A stretch of DNA of 64,000 nucleotides from Climacium dendroides (GCA_950106755.1 OX467084.1:5394001-5458000), one strand, 5' to 3'. Positions 1 through 11,905 are shown, counted from the first letter of the stretch. Notes: generated from the letters alone by a model not told the origin. Program-made: numbers and translations.

Positions 1-106
1 CCTATGTAAGCTTAATTAAAATGAAAATCAATTGTTTTGAAATAATTGGTACTACATATAAAGAGTTTTGATGAAGTGAAGGTTTTAATATTTTGGAAAA
101 AAAAAT

Positions 107-623
107 TAACATGTAGAAAATGCTTCTATGTAGGACAAAAGTGCATTTATTCATCCTTGTAATTTTGCATGAAAAGGGGAGGTCTTGTGTAGTAGTTTGA
201 CTTACAATGAGTGCTTTTGGATTTTTTTTAACCAACTATTCACACAATGATGGCCAATTTCGTTAAAATGGCGAAATTCCTCTACTTTGATAGTTTTTAC
301 AGTTCAGAACAAGCGGTTTGAAGTTTTCAAATTTCCTAGATGTCCAAAATCTATACCTTTATTAGATATTTGAAATCTATACTTGTGATAGATGTCACTT
401 TTACAATTCAGAGCGTGCATTCTGAAATCTATAGTAGTCCTAGATTTCTTAAATCTATAAAAGTCCTAGATTCCTGAAAACTATACTTATCCTAGATGTT
501 ACTTTCACAATTCAGAACGGGTGGTCTGAAAGTGGCACATGGAATGCCACCATTTTAACGAAATTGCCCATAATGCCAAAAGAGATGATTTCCATGGTCA
601 CTAGCTTGTCCTTTAGGGGTTAA
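107..623 (+). repeat. TTAA-type short element, family A copy 1, interrupted by a MITE
   Basis: This is a degenerate copy of a repeat found at least six times in the window. The others lie near 16790-17006, 31602-31820, 59687-59890, 60125-60517 and 61005-61230. Its right end reads CCTTTAGGGG followed by TTAA at 620-623. The left edge near 107 is less clear. Positions 250-571 are a different element inserted later: the flanking text joins directly in the uninterrupted copy near 61180-61230. There is no coding capacity. Confidence 0.7.
250..571. mobile_element. MITE, family M copy 1, with AATG target duplication
   Basis: The ends are inverted repeats of about 30 bp: ATGGCCAATTTCGTTAAAA on the left, and ATGGGCAATTTCGTTAAAA when the right end is read on the other strand. 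AATG occurs directly outside both ends (246-249 and 572-575). The interior holds two copies of a TTCAGAnC...GGTnTGAA motif and repeated 'tcctagat' words. Related copies are at 44721-44894 and 49326-49478. The 322-bp element has no coding capacity. The superfamily is not assigned. Confidence 0.8.
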
Positions 624-639
624 AAGCCTTATCCCTTAA

Positions 640-1080
640 AAGCCGAAGGTCATTATTTTATCAAAAACCACTAAAAATTGTCATTTCTACTATGTTCACC
701 TAACTCTAAGATCATTTAATTTACTTGTATGAGATCATTTGGTAAAAATTTCATGAAGTTTGATTGCACAAATCTAGAGATATTAGCATTCAAAGTTGAA
801 AAAAATAATAAATAAATAAATAAAATTGAACATTAGCATGCAATTTCAAATGACTTAAACTACAATTTATGGAAAAAATTTGCACTATGGACATTGAATT
901 TTTTAAAAATTATGTTGAAGAATTGAATTGAAAGTCTAGGAAAAAAAATTCAAAAAACACAAACTTAATTTTCATCCTTTAAGAAATTGTAGAGGTAGAT
1001 CCAAGATTGAAAGAAAAACTAAATTATTAATAGCTCTAAGATGGGATTGAAACACAATAATTACAATGGTGAGATTGTTC
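640..1080 (+). repeat. Dispersed AT-rich repeat, family H
   Basis: No gene is seen here. The stretch shares ordered blocks with 26650-27130, for example 'gaaagaaaaactaaattatt' against 'aaaaagaaaaactaaattatt' and 'ttttgcactat'. This shows an old dispersed repeat. Its ends are not defined. Confidence 0.5.
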
Positions 1081-1096
1081 TAGAAAGCAAATTTAA

Positions 1097-2553
1097 CCCC
1101 TAAAGGACCAAACAACGTTTTTTGGCATCACAAGCAATTTTGGGCAACTCATTGCAAATGGTATTTCGATTTTTTTTTCTTTGAAATTTTCACACAACAT
1201 GTACCTAAGAAGTAGCTTTAAGGTCCAATAATTTTCATAACTTTTGACAACATGGTTAAAAAGTTATTGTATTCTATGTAGTTTTCATTGCTTGGCAAGG
1301 AGCTTGGACAACAAAAAAATACATATTTAAATTATATTTAATTTAAAAATAAAAAATTGAAATTATTTCTCTTAATTTATACATCTATAGAAAGATTTGA
1401 ATCATTCCATTTTAATTAACTCCTAAAGGACAATTGCTTATTGAACAAACAATTGAAAATCTGGGTAGGTTCTAATAAAGTCAATCTTGGTCAAATGTTC
1501 ATGAAATTTTGAAACATGGTATGAATATGTCCCCCCTCAATGGAAATTTAATTTTTCTTCTGATGAGATGTCCATTTTAAAAGTTATGTTGCCCTAAACT
1601 TTTTAGGCAACTTGAACAGCTTTGGAAAACTTTTCCAAAACTCCTCCTTTACTTTTGAAATTTTGCAAGTATATAACTTAAATGATATAAGAAGCTAATG
1701 TCAAAAAAAAAATAACCATGTGTAGTATAAAAATCTTACTTTAGGATGAGTTAAAGGTTGTTGGCCTTGTCAGGCTTCAATCTATGTAGTCAAAGTTTCT
1801 AAAAAAATTTCCACACATTCCCATAGTAGTCTAATACAATTTGTGCAATTGAATTTTGTACATTTTTTTTCACTATCCTAAAAAGTGGCAGTTTTTCACA
1901 ATTTCTGCCTGAAATATGCCTACAACCTTTAGGGGTTATTGAAATGAAAGTTACGAGGACTTGTAGTTTGCAGGTAGTTTATGGAATTTCTACTCAAAGA
2001 TAAACTTTGAAGTCCTATATTTAACTCAATTTTCAATATTTTTTAAAGAAAAAAAATTAAGTGTAGATTGTTTATTACAACATTGCAACCATTGGGATTG
2101 GCATTTTTTAATTCCACGAATGAATTGTTAAAAATTTAGTATTATGAATCATTCTCTACTTCTTTCTACTTACTATTTTTTTCCTATATGCTATACAATT
2201 CCAAATGATTTGAAATCTTTTATGCATGAAGCCAACTTGATTTGAAGAATGAATCCAAAGAATTACAACCATTTTGGACATTTTTTCATAATTGTTTGAC
2301 CTTGTGTAGTGTAGATGCCCATTTTTTTTAGGGGCATAAGAAGGGGTTTTGTCACTTCAAACTCTAATATCTTGCAATGTACATGGTGGGAATTTCTGAA
2401 AAAAAATTTCACATCTTTTCAAATCAAAGTACTACAAGATCCTATAATTAGATGTGTCCAAAAATACTTTTTCTCCAAAAATTTGGTACTTGTACTAGAA
2501 ATGGGAGTTTTGGAACGTTTTTGGTGAAAACATTGTTAAAAATTCTTTAGGGG
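1097..2553 (+). mobile_element. TTAA-flanked element, family E copy 1, split by element D
   Basis: TTAA at 1093-1096 precedes CCCCTAAAGGACC, and CTTTAGGGG precedes TTAA at 2554-2557, so the ends are inverted and both sit against TTAA. The body matches the reverse complement of 46645-47553 in order along its length. That copy lacks positions 1430-1935, which are therefore a later insertion. Without the insertion the element is about 0.95 kb. No transposase reading frame remains. Confidence 0.7.
1430..1935. mobile_element. TTAA-flanked element, family D, nested in family E
   Basis: The left end is CTCCTAAAGGAC after TTAA (1426-1429). The right end is CCTTTAGGGG before TTAT (1936-1939). The intact family E copy at 46645-47553 has a single TTAA at the matching spot, which supports insertion into TTAA with one base changed later. 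Part of this 506-bp element recurs near 19230-19560. It is non-coding. Confidence 0.7.
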
Positions 2554-3381
2554 TTAATCTTGTAAAAAAAATTGTGAAAAATTGTGAAAATTGCATTAAA
2601 AAATGAGTCCTATAAGTTGTTTTTTCAAGAAAATGCTTAGATTCCCTGTGAAACAAGATTGCTCATAACTTTCACATCACATCACTAATCCAAATGAAAT
2701 GAATCAAAGCCTTACATGTAGACATAAATATGATCTACAAGAAAATAAATTGTGCATTTCTTTTTCTACCCATCAGCTGAAATTTGGACTTTTGGACTTT
2801 TTATGTCAAAATCCATTGTCTCTCAAGGACAATGGGCCTTGTGAGGTTGACGGATTTTGGAGGCAAATTAGAAATTTTATGGGCATAAATAAAGGCAAAC
2901 CTCGAAACTAACTGATAGATAGATATTTAATTGTTTGACACAAATGAATCGAAATTCCATTGCAAGGAAAATATACAAACCCGCAAGCCACAAGTGGCCT
3001 GGCGGAGGACAAGACAGCAAGAGCGAAACACCAACGACCAGAAACTGATATTTTCGACTACAAACTGAACGACGGAGTATTCAGATATTGGGTTGTCTTT
3101 ATCAACACATATTTATTATGGTCATAACAAATCTTGTACGAACGTAACACGTGATAAACATATTCCCTCAACTAAATTCTCAGTTTCGAAAACTACCGTA
3201 CCTTAATGTGAAGGCTCTCTAAAATTTGCGGTACTTGAGCTGGCGGACGAAGCAATTATCAAAAACTTTAATCTAAATTACAGCAACTTCCGGAATGACC
3301 TATATTACAACTCTTGATATTACGTGCACACTTATGTTACAAAAGAAATCAATATCATGCAAAAATCTGTTGTCTACTGGG

Positions 3382-6300
3382 CTATGTAGGGACAAGGCCC
3401 TCATATTCTACAGGCACATTTAATGCCTTGCCAACGATCACCACAGGCACAGCGACAGACACAACTGCAGCCAGGACAAGGAACAATGACCCTCCCAATG
3501 CAGCTTCCGCACACCAACGCAGCGCTCTCCATTTTGACGTTACCATCCGGAAAGGGGAGAATCGGCGCAGACCTTGAGGACCCTGGTTCTGCACCTCCTT
3601 GGCAGATGAAGTGTCTGATTCTCCTGCAGCATTTGGATGTCGTACAGTAACGTTGCTTTCACAATGTTGATGCGTACAAGTGGAACAAACTGGGTCTTGG
3701 ATCATTTCGTCTTTGTGGAGTAGATTCGACAATCCGTCGGCACATGGACATATATGAATCGTATCATCCGCCCCCTCAGGTTTACGACTCCGACCGCTAG
3801 GATCATCGAAAGGCCGCCTAGATTTAGATTCTGTTATGATCATGTGAATCTCCCGAGGGCTACTGTCTATAGAGCCCACCTTGCGAAGTCTTGGAAAGTC
3901 CTCTCCCTTGCTCCGATGGTCCATATCCTCGTCAGAGCTGTCTGATGAATACGATTCTTCGGATGCCATTGGGTTGTCACGCACACTCCATCCGGCCTCG
4001 CTTGACGTTTCAGCGTCCAATTCGGTTGCAACTGCATTTAATGACCGTACCGCTTCGTCATGAGCCAGTTTCATGTCTCGTTCGAACAAACTTCCCCTAG
4101 AGGTCTCCGGATTGGAGAGACTCGATAGGGAGTGCACCAGCCGTGTCGGGGGAACGAATGGAAGAAAATCTTTTGTCATAGTGAGTGACTTAGTCCTCTG
4201 CAAAAGAAAAGAGAGAAAATAAAACTCGTCAGACCAGATGGGCAAAATTCATTTTGGGGATCTAAGCAACTCGATAGGGAGAAATTCAAAGCACAAGCAC
4301 TAATCGAAAACTCACAAGCACTTCAAGGGCCTTGGTTTTCTCACCTCCTCTGAGCTGAGGCCTAGATGAGCAGAAGCATCGTCGCGGTGTGCTTGAGGAA
4401 TTGGTTGTCCATTTAAGAAACGATCTCCTACCTTCAAATTTCCATTCTTGGCCACCAGTCCAGCTACTGGAGAGCTATGAGCACGGATTAGTATGCCTGA
4501 TATGGCAATCTCGCGTTTGTCCTCTTCGATATAGGCATTAGAAATATCACGGTCATTTTCTCTCTCAGTTCTCAGACCACCGTCTATTGACGGCCCTGTT
4601 TGTGAGTTGATGCCCCCCAACTTTAGCCTAGGCAAGCTTAGCCTCGCATGGCGAGCGTCCTCGCCAAGTAGTACATCAGTGTCCACATTCCTTGAATCTT
4701 GGTTTTCATCCTCTTCCAAACAGAGGCCATTCACCTTCGTGCCTCGTGATCGACTACTCCCGTTCGCAATTATCACTGCACAAATAGCAAGGCACATGTC
4801 AAAGATGAAAAGGAAACAGAACATTTATACTATTCTCCAAGCTTGAAAACACAAAAATTAACGAACAATTTTACACGGACCTCGAGTATCATAACAATCC
4901 TTCCAAACCTAACAAAGCACAAATTCAATGTGCTTGGCTGTGCAACGTACTAATTCCAAAAATTCTCTCCAAAAATTCCAGAAACCGGAAAGAGCATACA
5001 GATAAAGACCAGCACGCCAGAATAAGAAGGTAAATAAAAACATCATATGTATCGTTCAAAGACCAAGAGATTGAGCAGAATTTAAAGATCTGGGTCACAG
5101 AGCAAAGTAATAACACGCATGGACGGCTGGGGCCAGCTCTCACATCTTCGTGATGGTGATTCGCATTCTTCGACGGTGGTGGTAGAACTCGAAGGAGACG
5201 AGCCTGGAGTGCCACTGGATCGGGGTGAATACCGAGGATAAACAGGTGCTCGTTTAGCCTTCGACCTGTTAATGCTTCGGGCAGAAGAAACCTGAACAGA
5301 CCCGGAAGCTGAAGTAGAAGCAGGTGAATAAGAAAAACCGCGCGATTGCTGAGAAGTTGGACTCGCCGCCCTCAGATTTGGACTGCCAATCCTCGTATTA
5401 TTCGTACCAGCTCCAATCGGACTCCTGGGAGCTCTCGGGCTTGTACCACGCTTCGGAATAGGGGATAGAGAGTCAGCCCTCCCATTCACGGAAGCCCTAG
5501 GACTAGTACCTCGATTCTCGTCGCTCGACCAAGGACTCCTATGGTTACGTTCTGAGGACTTCCGAACAGGACTTGCTGCCATGCCGAGTGATTTGGGGGT
5601 TGCACTTCCGGAAGCCAACATCTTAGCTGTGTGCAGCGCCTCATTCACGGCTGCTCTTACGTGGGGCATCTTGTCGAGGCGGCAGCTATCCAGCGCCTGC
5701 AATATTGAAAGGAATTCGGTTAATAAAACAGAGGAAGGAAGGAACCCTAAAGCATTCCGCACCTCAGATTCAAATGACATAAAGAGTTTTAGAATATCCC
5801 ATACATGTAAAGCAGAATGGAGCTCAGTTTCCAGCATCTCCTTGTCAAGAATGGTGAGCACCGACTGAAGCAGCTTGGCAGCAGCTTTTCGGAGCTGCCA
5901 CGCGTTGGTCGTAACCTTCAGAGAATCCTCACCGGCTCTCAGTAAGCTCGCACCATAGATGCAGAGAGTGTCCGGGTTTGTTGATGCGAGAATGCAGGCG
6001 AGTTGCATGTGGGATGCTGTGCGGGTTGGTTTTTCACAGAGGGCTACGGTAGTGCGTTGGCAAATATCGTGGACGATCTCGTCGTGGACATACTTCCAGT
6101 GCTCATTTTCAACTAGTGCGTGGATGCAGGTAGCAGCATTCGCTGCCACAGGCTCCAGCTTCCCTGCAAGTGCGTCAGTGAGTGGGGCACAAATCTCCTG
6201 CATTATCTTCTCCGCATCTTCTTGGAAAGTGTTGGAGTCGATGGAGTACCGTGCTAGGGCTACAGTGACTCTTGCAGACGCAATTTGCAATTGGGGGAAG

Positions 6301-6969
6301 CTTCCGCTTGCAGCTGAGGAGCGCACCAGAGACCCCATCACTTTTGAAATGTGAGGGACGACAAGCTTGCCATGCACTCTTGCAACGTCCTCGTACAAGG
6401 AAATTGAGTAGGATCGCGTCCCTTCGGACTCCCGCGAGTCTGCAATCTGTACAGAAATTTTTTTGCTAAGAAGAGATGCATAGTGCAGTCAAAGAAAGAA
6501 CCTGGCTAAACTTGTTCAACACTTATGCTAAATATATTTCGTTAGTGCGTTAAGACGGTTCTTTCGACTACGGATTCGCAGACTGGAAGTTAATCAAGTA
6601 CATTCCTACGAACCAAAATAATATCGGTTGGTATATGTGGCAGAAACAAAACCTCAAAAACTCCAAAGGGATGTCATTAAAACCTCAATACAGTCAACTC
6701 GCGCCGCCATAGTAGTCTAATTCAAACGCTGTGTCATAGGTAACGAATGAAGACAGGCATTCAAAGATAAGTTTGAATTCCGAGGAATTCACAGAACTGA
6801 GAAAATTTACCTGTGAAATGAACCGGGGCAAGGTAGACGAATCCAGCTGCTCCACAAGCAGCTTGAGAGACTTTATCGCAGCACGCCGGGTGTCACCATC
6901 AGCGTCAAGCTTAGCTAAGTCCTGCTTAACCAAGGAGCTCATATAACGAGAGCTGTCTTCCTCCCTCAT
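3382..6969 (-). CDS. SINE1/SINE2-like ARM-repeat KASH protein of the nuclear envelope
   Basis: Five exons join in frame: 6811-6969, 5805-6446, 5144-5696, 4345-4775 and 3382-4197, all with GT-AG introns, giving 866 aa. The start is the ATG at 6967-6969. Upstream in-frame codons lead to an AG at 6991-6992, so a slightly longer N-terminus is possible. Residues 1 to about 300 match the ARM-repeat part of Arabidopsis SINE1 (LAKLDAD, YSISLYEDVARVHG, then ALDSCRLDKMPHVRAA). Residues about 305-450 are rich in Ser, Pro and Arg. Residues 829-850 form a membrane segment followed by a 16-residue tail ending LVPT, the plant KASH signature bound by SUN proteins. In the known family these proteins sit in the outer nuclear envelope and link it to actin or act in guard cells. 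That role is inferred here. The linker, residues 452-800, has no recognisable domain. Confidence 0.9.
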
Positions 6970-8250
6970 CTTCCTTACCACTGAGTCCACCTAAAGTTCT
7001 GCTCGTCCTATGGACAGGTGGTCGCGACAGATTCTCCTAACAGTATTTCCACAACCACGCTTAAGCCCGGAATCCTTCAACTTGAATTCCACACCGTTGT
7101 CTCTCGAAGTTGAAAATTACGGAAATGCGCAATTCCACGTGCCCCCTCTGTGCCCAGCATTCCAGCATCCTCGAAATAACCAAGATAAGTATGGCTGCCT
7201 CCAAACCTGCTGTCTCATATCCTTGGTCAGCACGTCAGCGCTCTCCGAAGATTCTGGCCTTGACTTGCTGATCCCTGGGGTTGGAAAATGCTCCAAATGG
7301 CGCTCTCGAACACACCTCAGATTTTCGCGAGATAGTTCAAGTATTACAACACTTCTTCTACCAGAAGCTATAACTAGAATATTCCTACACAATTTTTTGT
7401 GATTTTTTCACCAGAGATTTCTGGACATCATCATGCCTTCGTCCAGCATCCAAAAATTAATGCGCAGAAATGCACAATTTCCCGACCAGTAGGTGAATTC
7501 GTAACATTAAATCTTGCAACGCTGACAAATTGTGAGCAACTAATTTCTTATACACAGAGGATAGCTAACCAATTTACTGCAGATTCTGAAAACAGTAAAA
7601 AATACAAGGTTGAATCAAGAACGTTCCAGAAAATACCGAAATATTCGGATTCTCCGTCTCCTCCAGCGCGATAGAAGCTATAGAGAAGCTTTAAAGTCCG
7701 ACGCAATGAAAACCTATGCGTCTCCTCCTACAAACTCCTACACTCCAAAAGAAAGACTCAATAGCCCTTCGATCAATAATCCCTCTCTCAATAAACCGAC
7801 TGAAAGGCGCGCTCCTGTCCCTAAATGTCCGTAGTCTCACAATCCTTCGCAACTTGCGCCGAGACTCAATACCGTACGAAATGGGAAACGAGAAGACACA
7901 CAGCTGATAGAAAAGCACAGAACGCACTAACAATCGAAACAATTTTTTAAGTTTTGTTTGAACAGCAACACCAACGGTGTACAAATACACCTTTAAGAAA
8001 TCAGACACAGAGCATCCGGAATGCACTAACGTTCGACTCTCTCTCTTTTTTTTAAATTTGTTTGAAAACGCAACAGCGGTGTAGAAATCCCGCCTCTCTG
8101 AAATCAAAAACAGAGCATCCTAGAAACGGCAATCAAACACGGAATAGCAAAATTCCCAAGAAAACACAGAAGTGTCAGAGGACTGGCGAAGCGACTATGG
8201 ACCTTCGTCTGACAGACTCCTGAGGACCTATCTGTCGGCAAAAGCTGCCG
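6970..8250 (-). other. Probable 5' leader and promoter-side DNA of the SINE-like gene
   Basis: Base composition is less AT-rich than the intergenic DNA and no conserved frame is seen. A possible splice acceptor (TTTAG) lies at 6991-6992, 22 bp upstream of the ATG, suggesting a 5' UTR intron. The open frames here, such as 7117-7392 on the minus strand, resemble no family I know. Transcript ends cannot be placed from sequence. Confidence 0.35.
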
Positions 8251-9090
8251 GCGCCTCTTCACCTCCTCTGACTTCACACAACTTCTTCAAATCTTAACTG
8301 AATTTCATACAACCGAAACGGCGGAATCGGCTAAGGTAGGCAAGACCGCAAAGACAGCAATCAGCGATTGGAAAAGCCCGAGAAGAGGTGAGCTCATCGA
8401 TCGTTCCCCCCGGCAGTGACCCTCCTGTCTGGTGCGACCATTTCTCGGTACGATAGCATGCAAAAGAGAGGGAGCAATATGATTGCAGGGGCACTCAAGA
8501 AGGGGAGAGTGTCGTCAGAACGGAGGTGCTTGCAGAACGAAACCATGCGACGCGCCGTTTTTCACACTTTTCTATATACGATTATACGGCGCGTGAATTC
8601 AGGACTAGTGAGCTGGATCGTATACATCTGTAATACGTATAATTATACGCTCGGGTGAACCAGTCTGTGGACCGTATGCTTCTTGCGCGTTCAACTCGCG
8701 CGTGGTAGGCTGCCGCCCCGTAGGTGCATTCACATTAATCAGAGGGAGCATAAATTTGACCTCATGGAGTTGAAAATAGAACTCCAGCAGGGGAACAGGG
8801 TTTATAAAATTCACTCCATTGCTACTTAAAATTTTCAGTAGCTATATGTACATTGGAAAAAATTCTTTAAAAAATTTAGAGTTTAGTCAAGACTGCAGCA
8901 AATAATAGAATATAATAGCCAATTTGCAACTTCCTCCACATTGGAATTAGCATTTATTTAGTCAATTTTGTGTTGTAATACTCCCAATAACTCTTTACAA
9001 CTTGCAAAATCCTTTCTTTTCTATTTTTTTTAAATACTACTCACTTTCAAGGTAGCCAAAGTTGATGCTTGTTTGTCTTGAAGGTAACAT
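8251..9090. other. Intergenic DNA, no feature recognised
   Basis: The first 450 bases have mixed composition and hold CG-rich palindromic words such as ggcgcgtg. The rest is AT-rich. No coding, RNA or repeat structure stands out. Confidence 0.4.
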
Positions 9091-9096
9091 ATTGCA

Positions 9097-9240
9097 CTAA
9101 ATTCTATAAACTAGTTTTGGAATCACTAGCCAAGATATGTATTCCTCCCAAAATCGACAATCAATTGACTAAATTCTATAAACTAGTTTTGGAATCACTA
9201 GCCAAGATATGTATTCCTCCCAAAATCGACAATCAATTGA
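9097..9240. repeat. Perfect 72-bp tandem duplication
   Basis: Positions 9097-9168 and 9169-9240 are identical by eye. The unit starts ctaaattctataaact and ends atcaattga. Because 72 is a multiple of three, an open frame runs through both copies, but it is a by-product and not a gene. Confidence 0.95.
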
Positions 9241-9249
9241 TGCAAATGG

Positions 9250-10560
9250 GGTAATATAACCCTCAAGAGGTGAGCATGGAACCAAAAGATCCCACTATCT
9301 CTAATATGGGATTTGAAAATGCTCATCGTTCCCTTCCAAAATCAAATTACTTTGAAAATTACGAATCCTTGGGTGTAAATCAAACCTTCGAGACAACCCA
9401 CCCAACATTATGCACCCTATTAGATTAAAGTGAAGATTTGCCCATTTAGTGAAATTAATTTAATTGAGTTTGAAATATTAACTCTATGTGTCTAATATTT
9501 CCCCTTTGGTGTGAAGTTTGTAGCCATCATTCAATACATTTAGGCTTATTAAATCTATACAAAAAAATTCCACCAAATCAAGGAATATTTCCAAATAACT
9601 TTTCATTGTAAGAATTAATGACAAATCCGATTTAACATAGTTGCAAATGTCTATATCTAATACAAAATACAATCTTCATATTATCAAGATGAAAAAGAAT
9701 CATGGGCAAATGTAGAAACCCTTCATTCCACCTTTAAGAAGGGACAATTGAACCCCTAAAGCCCCCGTTGCAAGCTAAAATGGATTTTGAGATTTTGGAC
9801 ATCTACAATGAAGTATCATATTTGGAGGGGGCTTTCCTCACAATTTTGTTGAGATTAGCCCTTCAATTTTCATAAAATCCAAGGGCTAAAAACATAATTT
9901 TTTATTTTTTTTGTCTTAGGCTTCAACATGGACAAGTGGAGTGCAACATCATTTTACTTTGAAAATTTGCATATTTCTTCCTAATATGAGTCTCTACTCA
10001 AATACAAAGTTCCAAAATCTTCCTTGCAAACAAAACTTGAATTATAGGGCTTGAATTTCCAATAAAGTCACATTGTCAATAATCTCGGCAATCTTAGAAA
10101 AAGGATTTTGTTCCACCTTACAAACTTCATTTGCACACATACATTTAATATCTTCATACCCCATTTTTTTATATGAGATTCTTGTGCTAGCAAAAAATAA
10201 AATTCCATAGTTACAAATTCTAAAAAAAAAAAATTTGATTAATAGCCATTCATATTAAAAAGTGTTGATTTATGACTATTTTGTGAGTATTTGTCAATAT
10301 CTAGCCTATGAATCTATAGGGGATAAGAGAAGAAGCAATTATGTATCTTCAATAGAGATTGGCAAACCATAACAATTTTGGAATTTCTTGCCTTATAAGC
10401 AAGAAAGTTGTATATAAAAGATAACAAGTATCATGGTCTAAACCCTAAAAAGACAAGCCCTATCACCAATGTAGTGAAACCCAAATGGTAGGATGGTATA
10501 GTTCTCTTTGTTTGTATGATAATCTCAAAAGTCATCCATTAAACTCAAAATATACACAAC
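9250..10560. other. AT-rich intergenic DNA with weak repeat traces
   Basis: There is no gene or RNA. An isolated terminus of the TTAA-type elements (AACCCCTAAAGC near 9751) is present without a partner that I could find. Confidence 0.4.
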
Positions 10561-10579
10561 ATCCTTCCAAGGGAGCTAA

Positions 10580-11311
10580 CCCCTAAAGCATTAAACTATG
10601 TTTTTTGGTAACATAGTGATTTTGGGCAACTCATTACAAATGGAATTTTATTATTTTTTGCTAAAATTTTCACACAACATGTACCCAAGGTCTAACAATT
10701 TTCATAACTTTTGACTACATGGTTAAAAAAATTATTGTATGATATGTCATTTTCATTGCTCGGCAAGCAACCCGTGTAGCTCAAAAAACTTCTTTGAAAA
10801 TTAGTTAAATATTTTTTTTAAATTTGAAATCGGTTCTTTAAATTTATGTATAAATGGAAAGTTTTGAATAATCCATTTTGATTAATGAGACGAAAGTTAC
10901 AAGGAGTTTTAGTTTGTGGGTAGGTATGGAGTCTTTGAAAACCATAACTACCCACAAACTAAAACTCCTCATAACTTTCATCTCACTGATCAAAATGGAA
11001 TAATTCAAAGCTTTCCACTTACACATTAATCTAAAGAACCAATTTCAATTTTTTTTTTTATAGAAGTGATTTTAAGAAAAAAAAATTTGAGCTGCTTGAG
11101 TTGTCCGCCAAGTAATAAAAATAACATATCATGCAATAACTTCTTCTTTTTTATCATGTAATCACAAGTTATGAAAATTGTTGGGCCTTGAAGCTAATCC
11201 TTGGGTACATGTTGTGTGAAAATTTCAGCAAAAATAAATTAAAAATTTGCTCACAGTGAGCTGCCGAAAACCACTATGTTGCCAAAAAAATGCAGTTTTT
11301 ACCTTTAGGGG
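10580..11311. repeat. 0.73-kb near-palindrome made of two inverted family B arms
   Basis: The left arm (about 10580-10927) and right arm (about 10948-11311) are reverse complements with moderate divergence around a 20-bp spacer centred near 10938. The outer ends are CCCCTAAAGC and CCTTTAGGGG. Inner text includes gtttgtgggtag on the left and ctacccacaaac on the right. Single arms occur inside family E at 1097-1425 and about 47180-47553, and in part at 24265-24475. A transcript would form a long hairpin. Confidence 0.85.
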
Positions 11312-11394
11312 TAACCCTGGATTTTAAGTTTTTTCTCCGAATGTGCTCAGATTTGAAGTTGCGATTCCAAACTAGAAAGTCTATCAAAAAAATT

Positions 11395-11905
11395 TAGGGT
11401 TGTGCACAGAAATGGCATCAACTCTTTTTAGGGTTGTGCACAGAAATGGCATCAACTCTTTTTAGGGTTGTGTGCAGAAATGGCATCAGATTTTTTTAGG
11501 GTTATGTGCAGAAATGGCATCAATGTTGCTTTTTAGGGTTATGCACCTAAATGGGATCCAATTTTTTTTTTAGGGTTGTGCACCGAAATGGTATCCAATT
11601 GGATTTTGTTTGTTTGGGTAGGGTTGTGCATCGAAATGGTATCCAATTGGGTGTTTTTTGTTTGGGTAGGGTTGTGCACCGAAATGGTATCCAATTGGGT
11701 TTTTTTTGGTTTGGGTAGGGTTGTGCATCAAAATGGTATCCAATTGTGTTTTTTTTGTTTGGGTAGGGTTGTGCATCGAAATGGTATCCAATTGGGTTTT
11801 TTTTGTTTGGGTAGGGTTGTGCACGGAAATGGTATCCAATTGGTGGTTTTTTTTGTTTGGGTAGGGTTGTGCATCGAAATGGTATCCCATGTATATTTTT
11901 TTTTT
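11395..11905. repeat. Minisatellite of 12 units, period 34 to 50 bp
   Basis: Each unit carries TAGGGTTGTGCA then a variable base and GAAATGG. Unit starts fall at 11395, 11429, 11463, 11497, 11534, 11571, 11619, 11667, 11716, 11764, 11812 and 11862. Period is 34 bp for the first units, 37 bp for two, then 48-50 bp once a block 'ccaattgggttttttttgtttggg' style insert is present. Open frames on both strands of the array are translation by-products. Confidence 0.95.

Noticed and set aside
3314..3945. Plus-strand frames overlapping the last exon of the SINE-like gene
   Set aside because: They are antisense shadows of a well-supported exon ending in a KASH tail.
7010..8107. Several open frames on both strands upstream of the SINE-like gene
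   Set aside because: None resembles a known family and none joins in phase to the gene. The position suits a 5' leader.
9069..9254. 61-aa frame with an internal protein repeat
   Set aside because: The repeat comes from the 72-bp DNA duplication. No start context, splice partner or family is evident.
11395..11905. Possible CRISPR-like or telomeric array (units contain TTTAGGG)
   Set aside because: There are no unique spacers and the units vary in length. TTTAGGG appears once per 34-50-bp unit, not as pure telomere repeats. It is a minisatellite.
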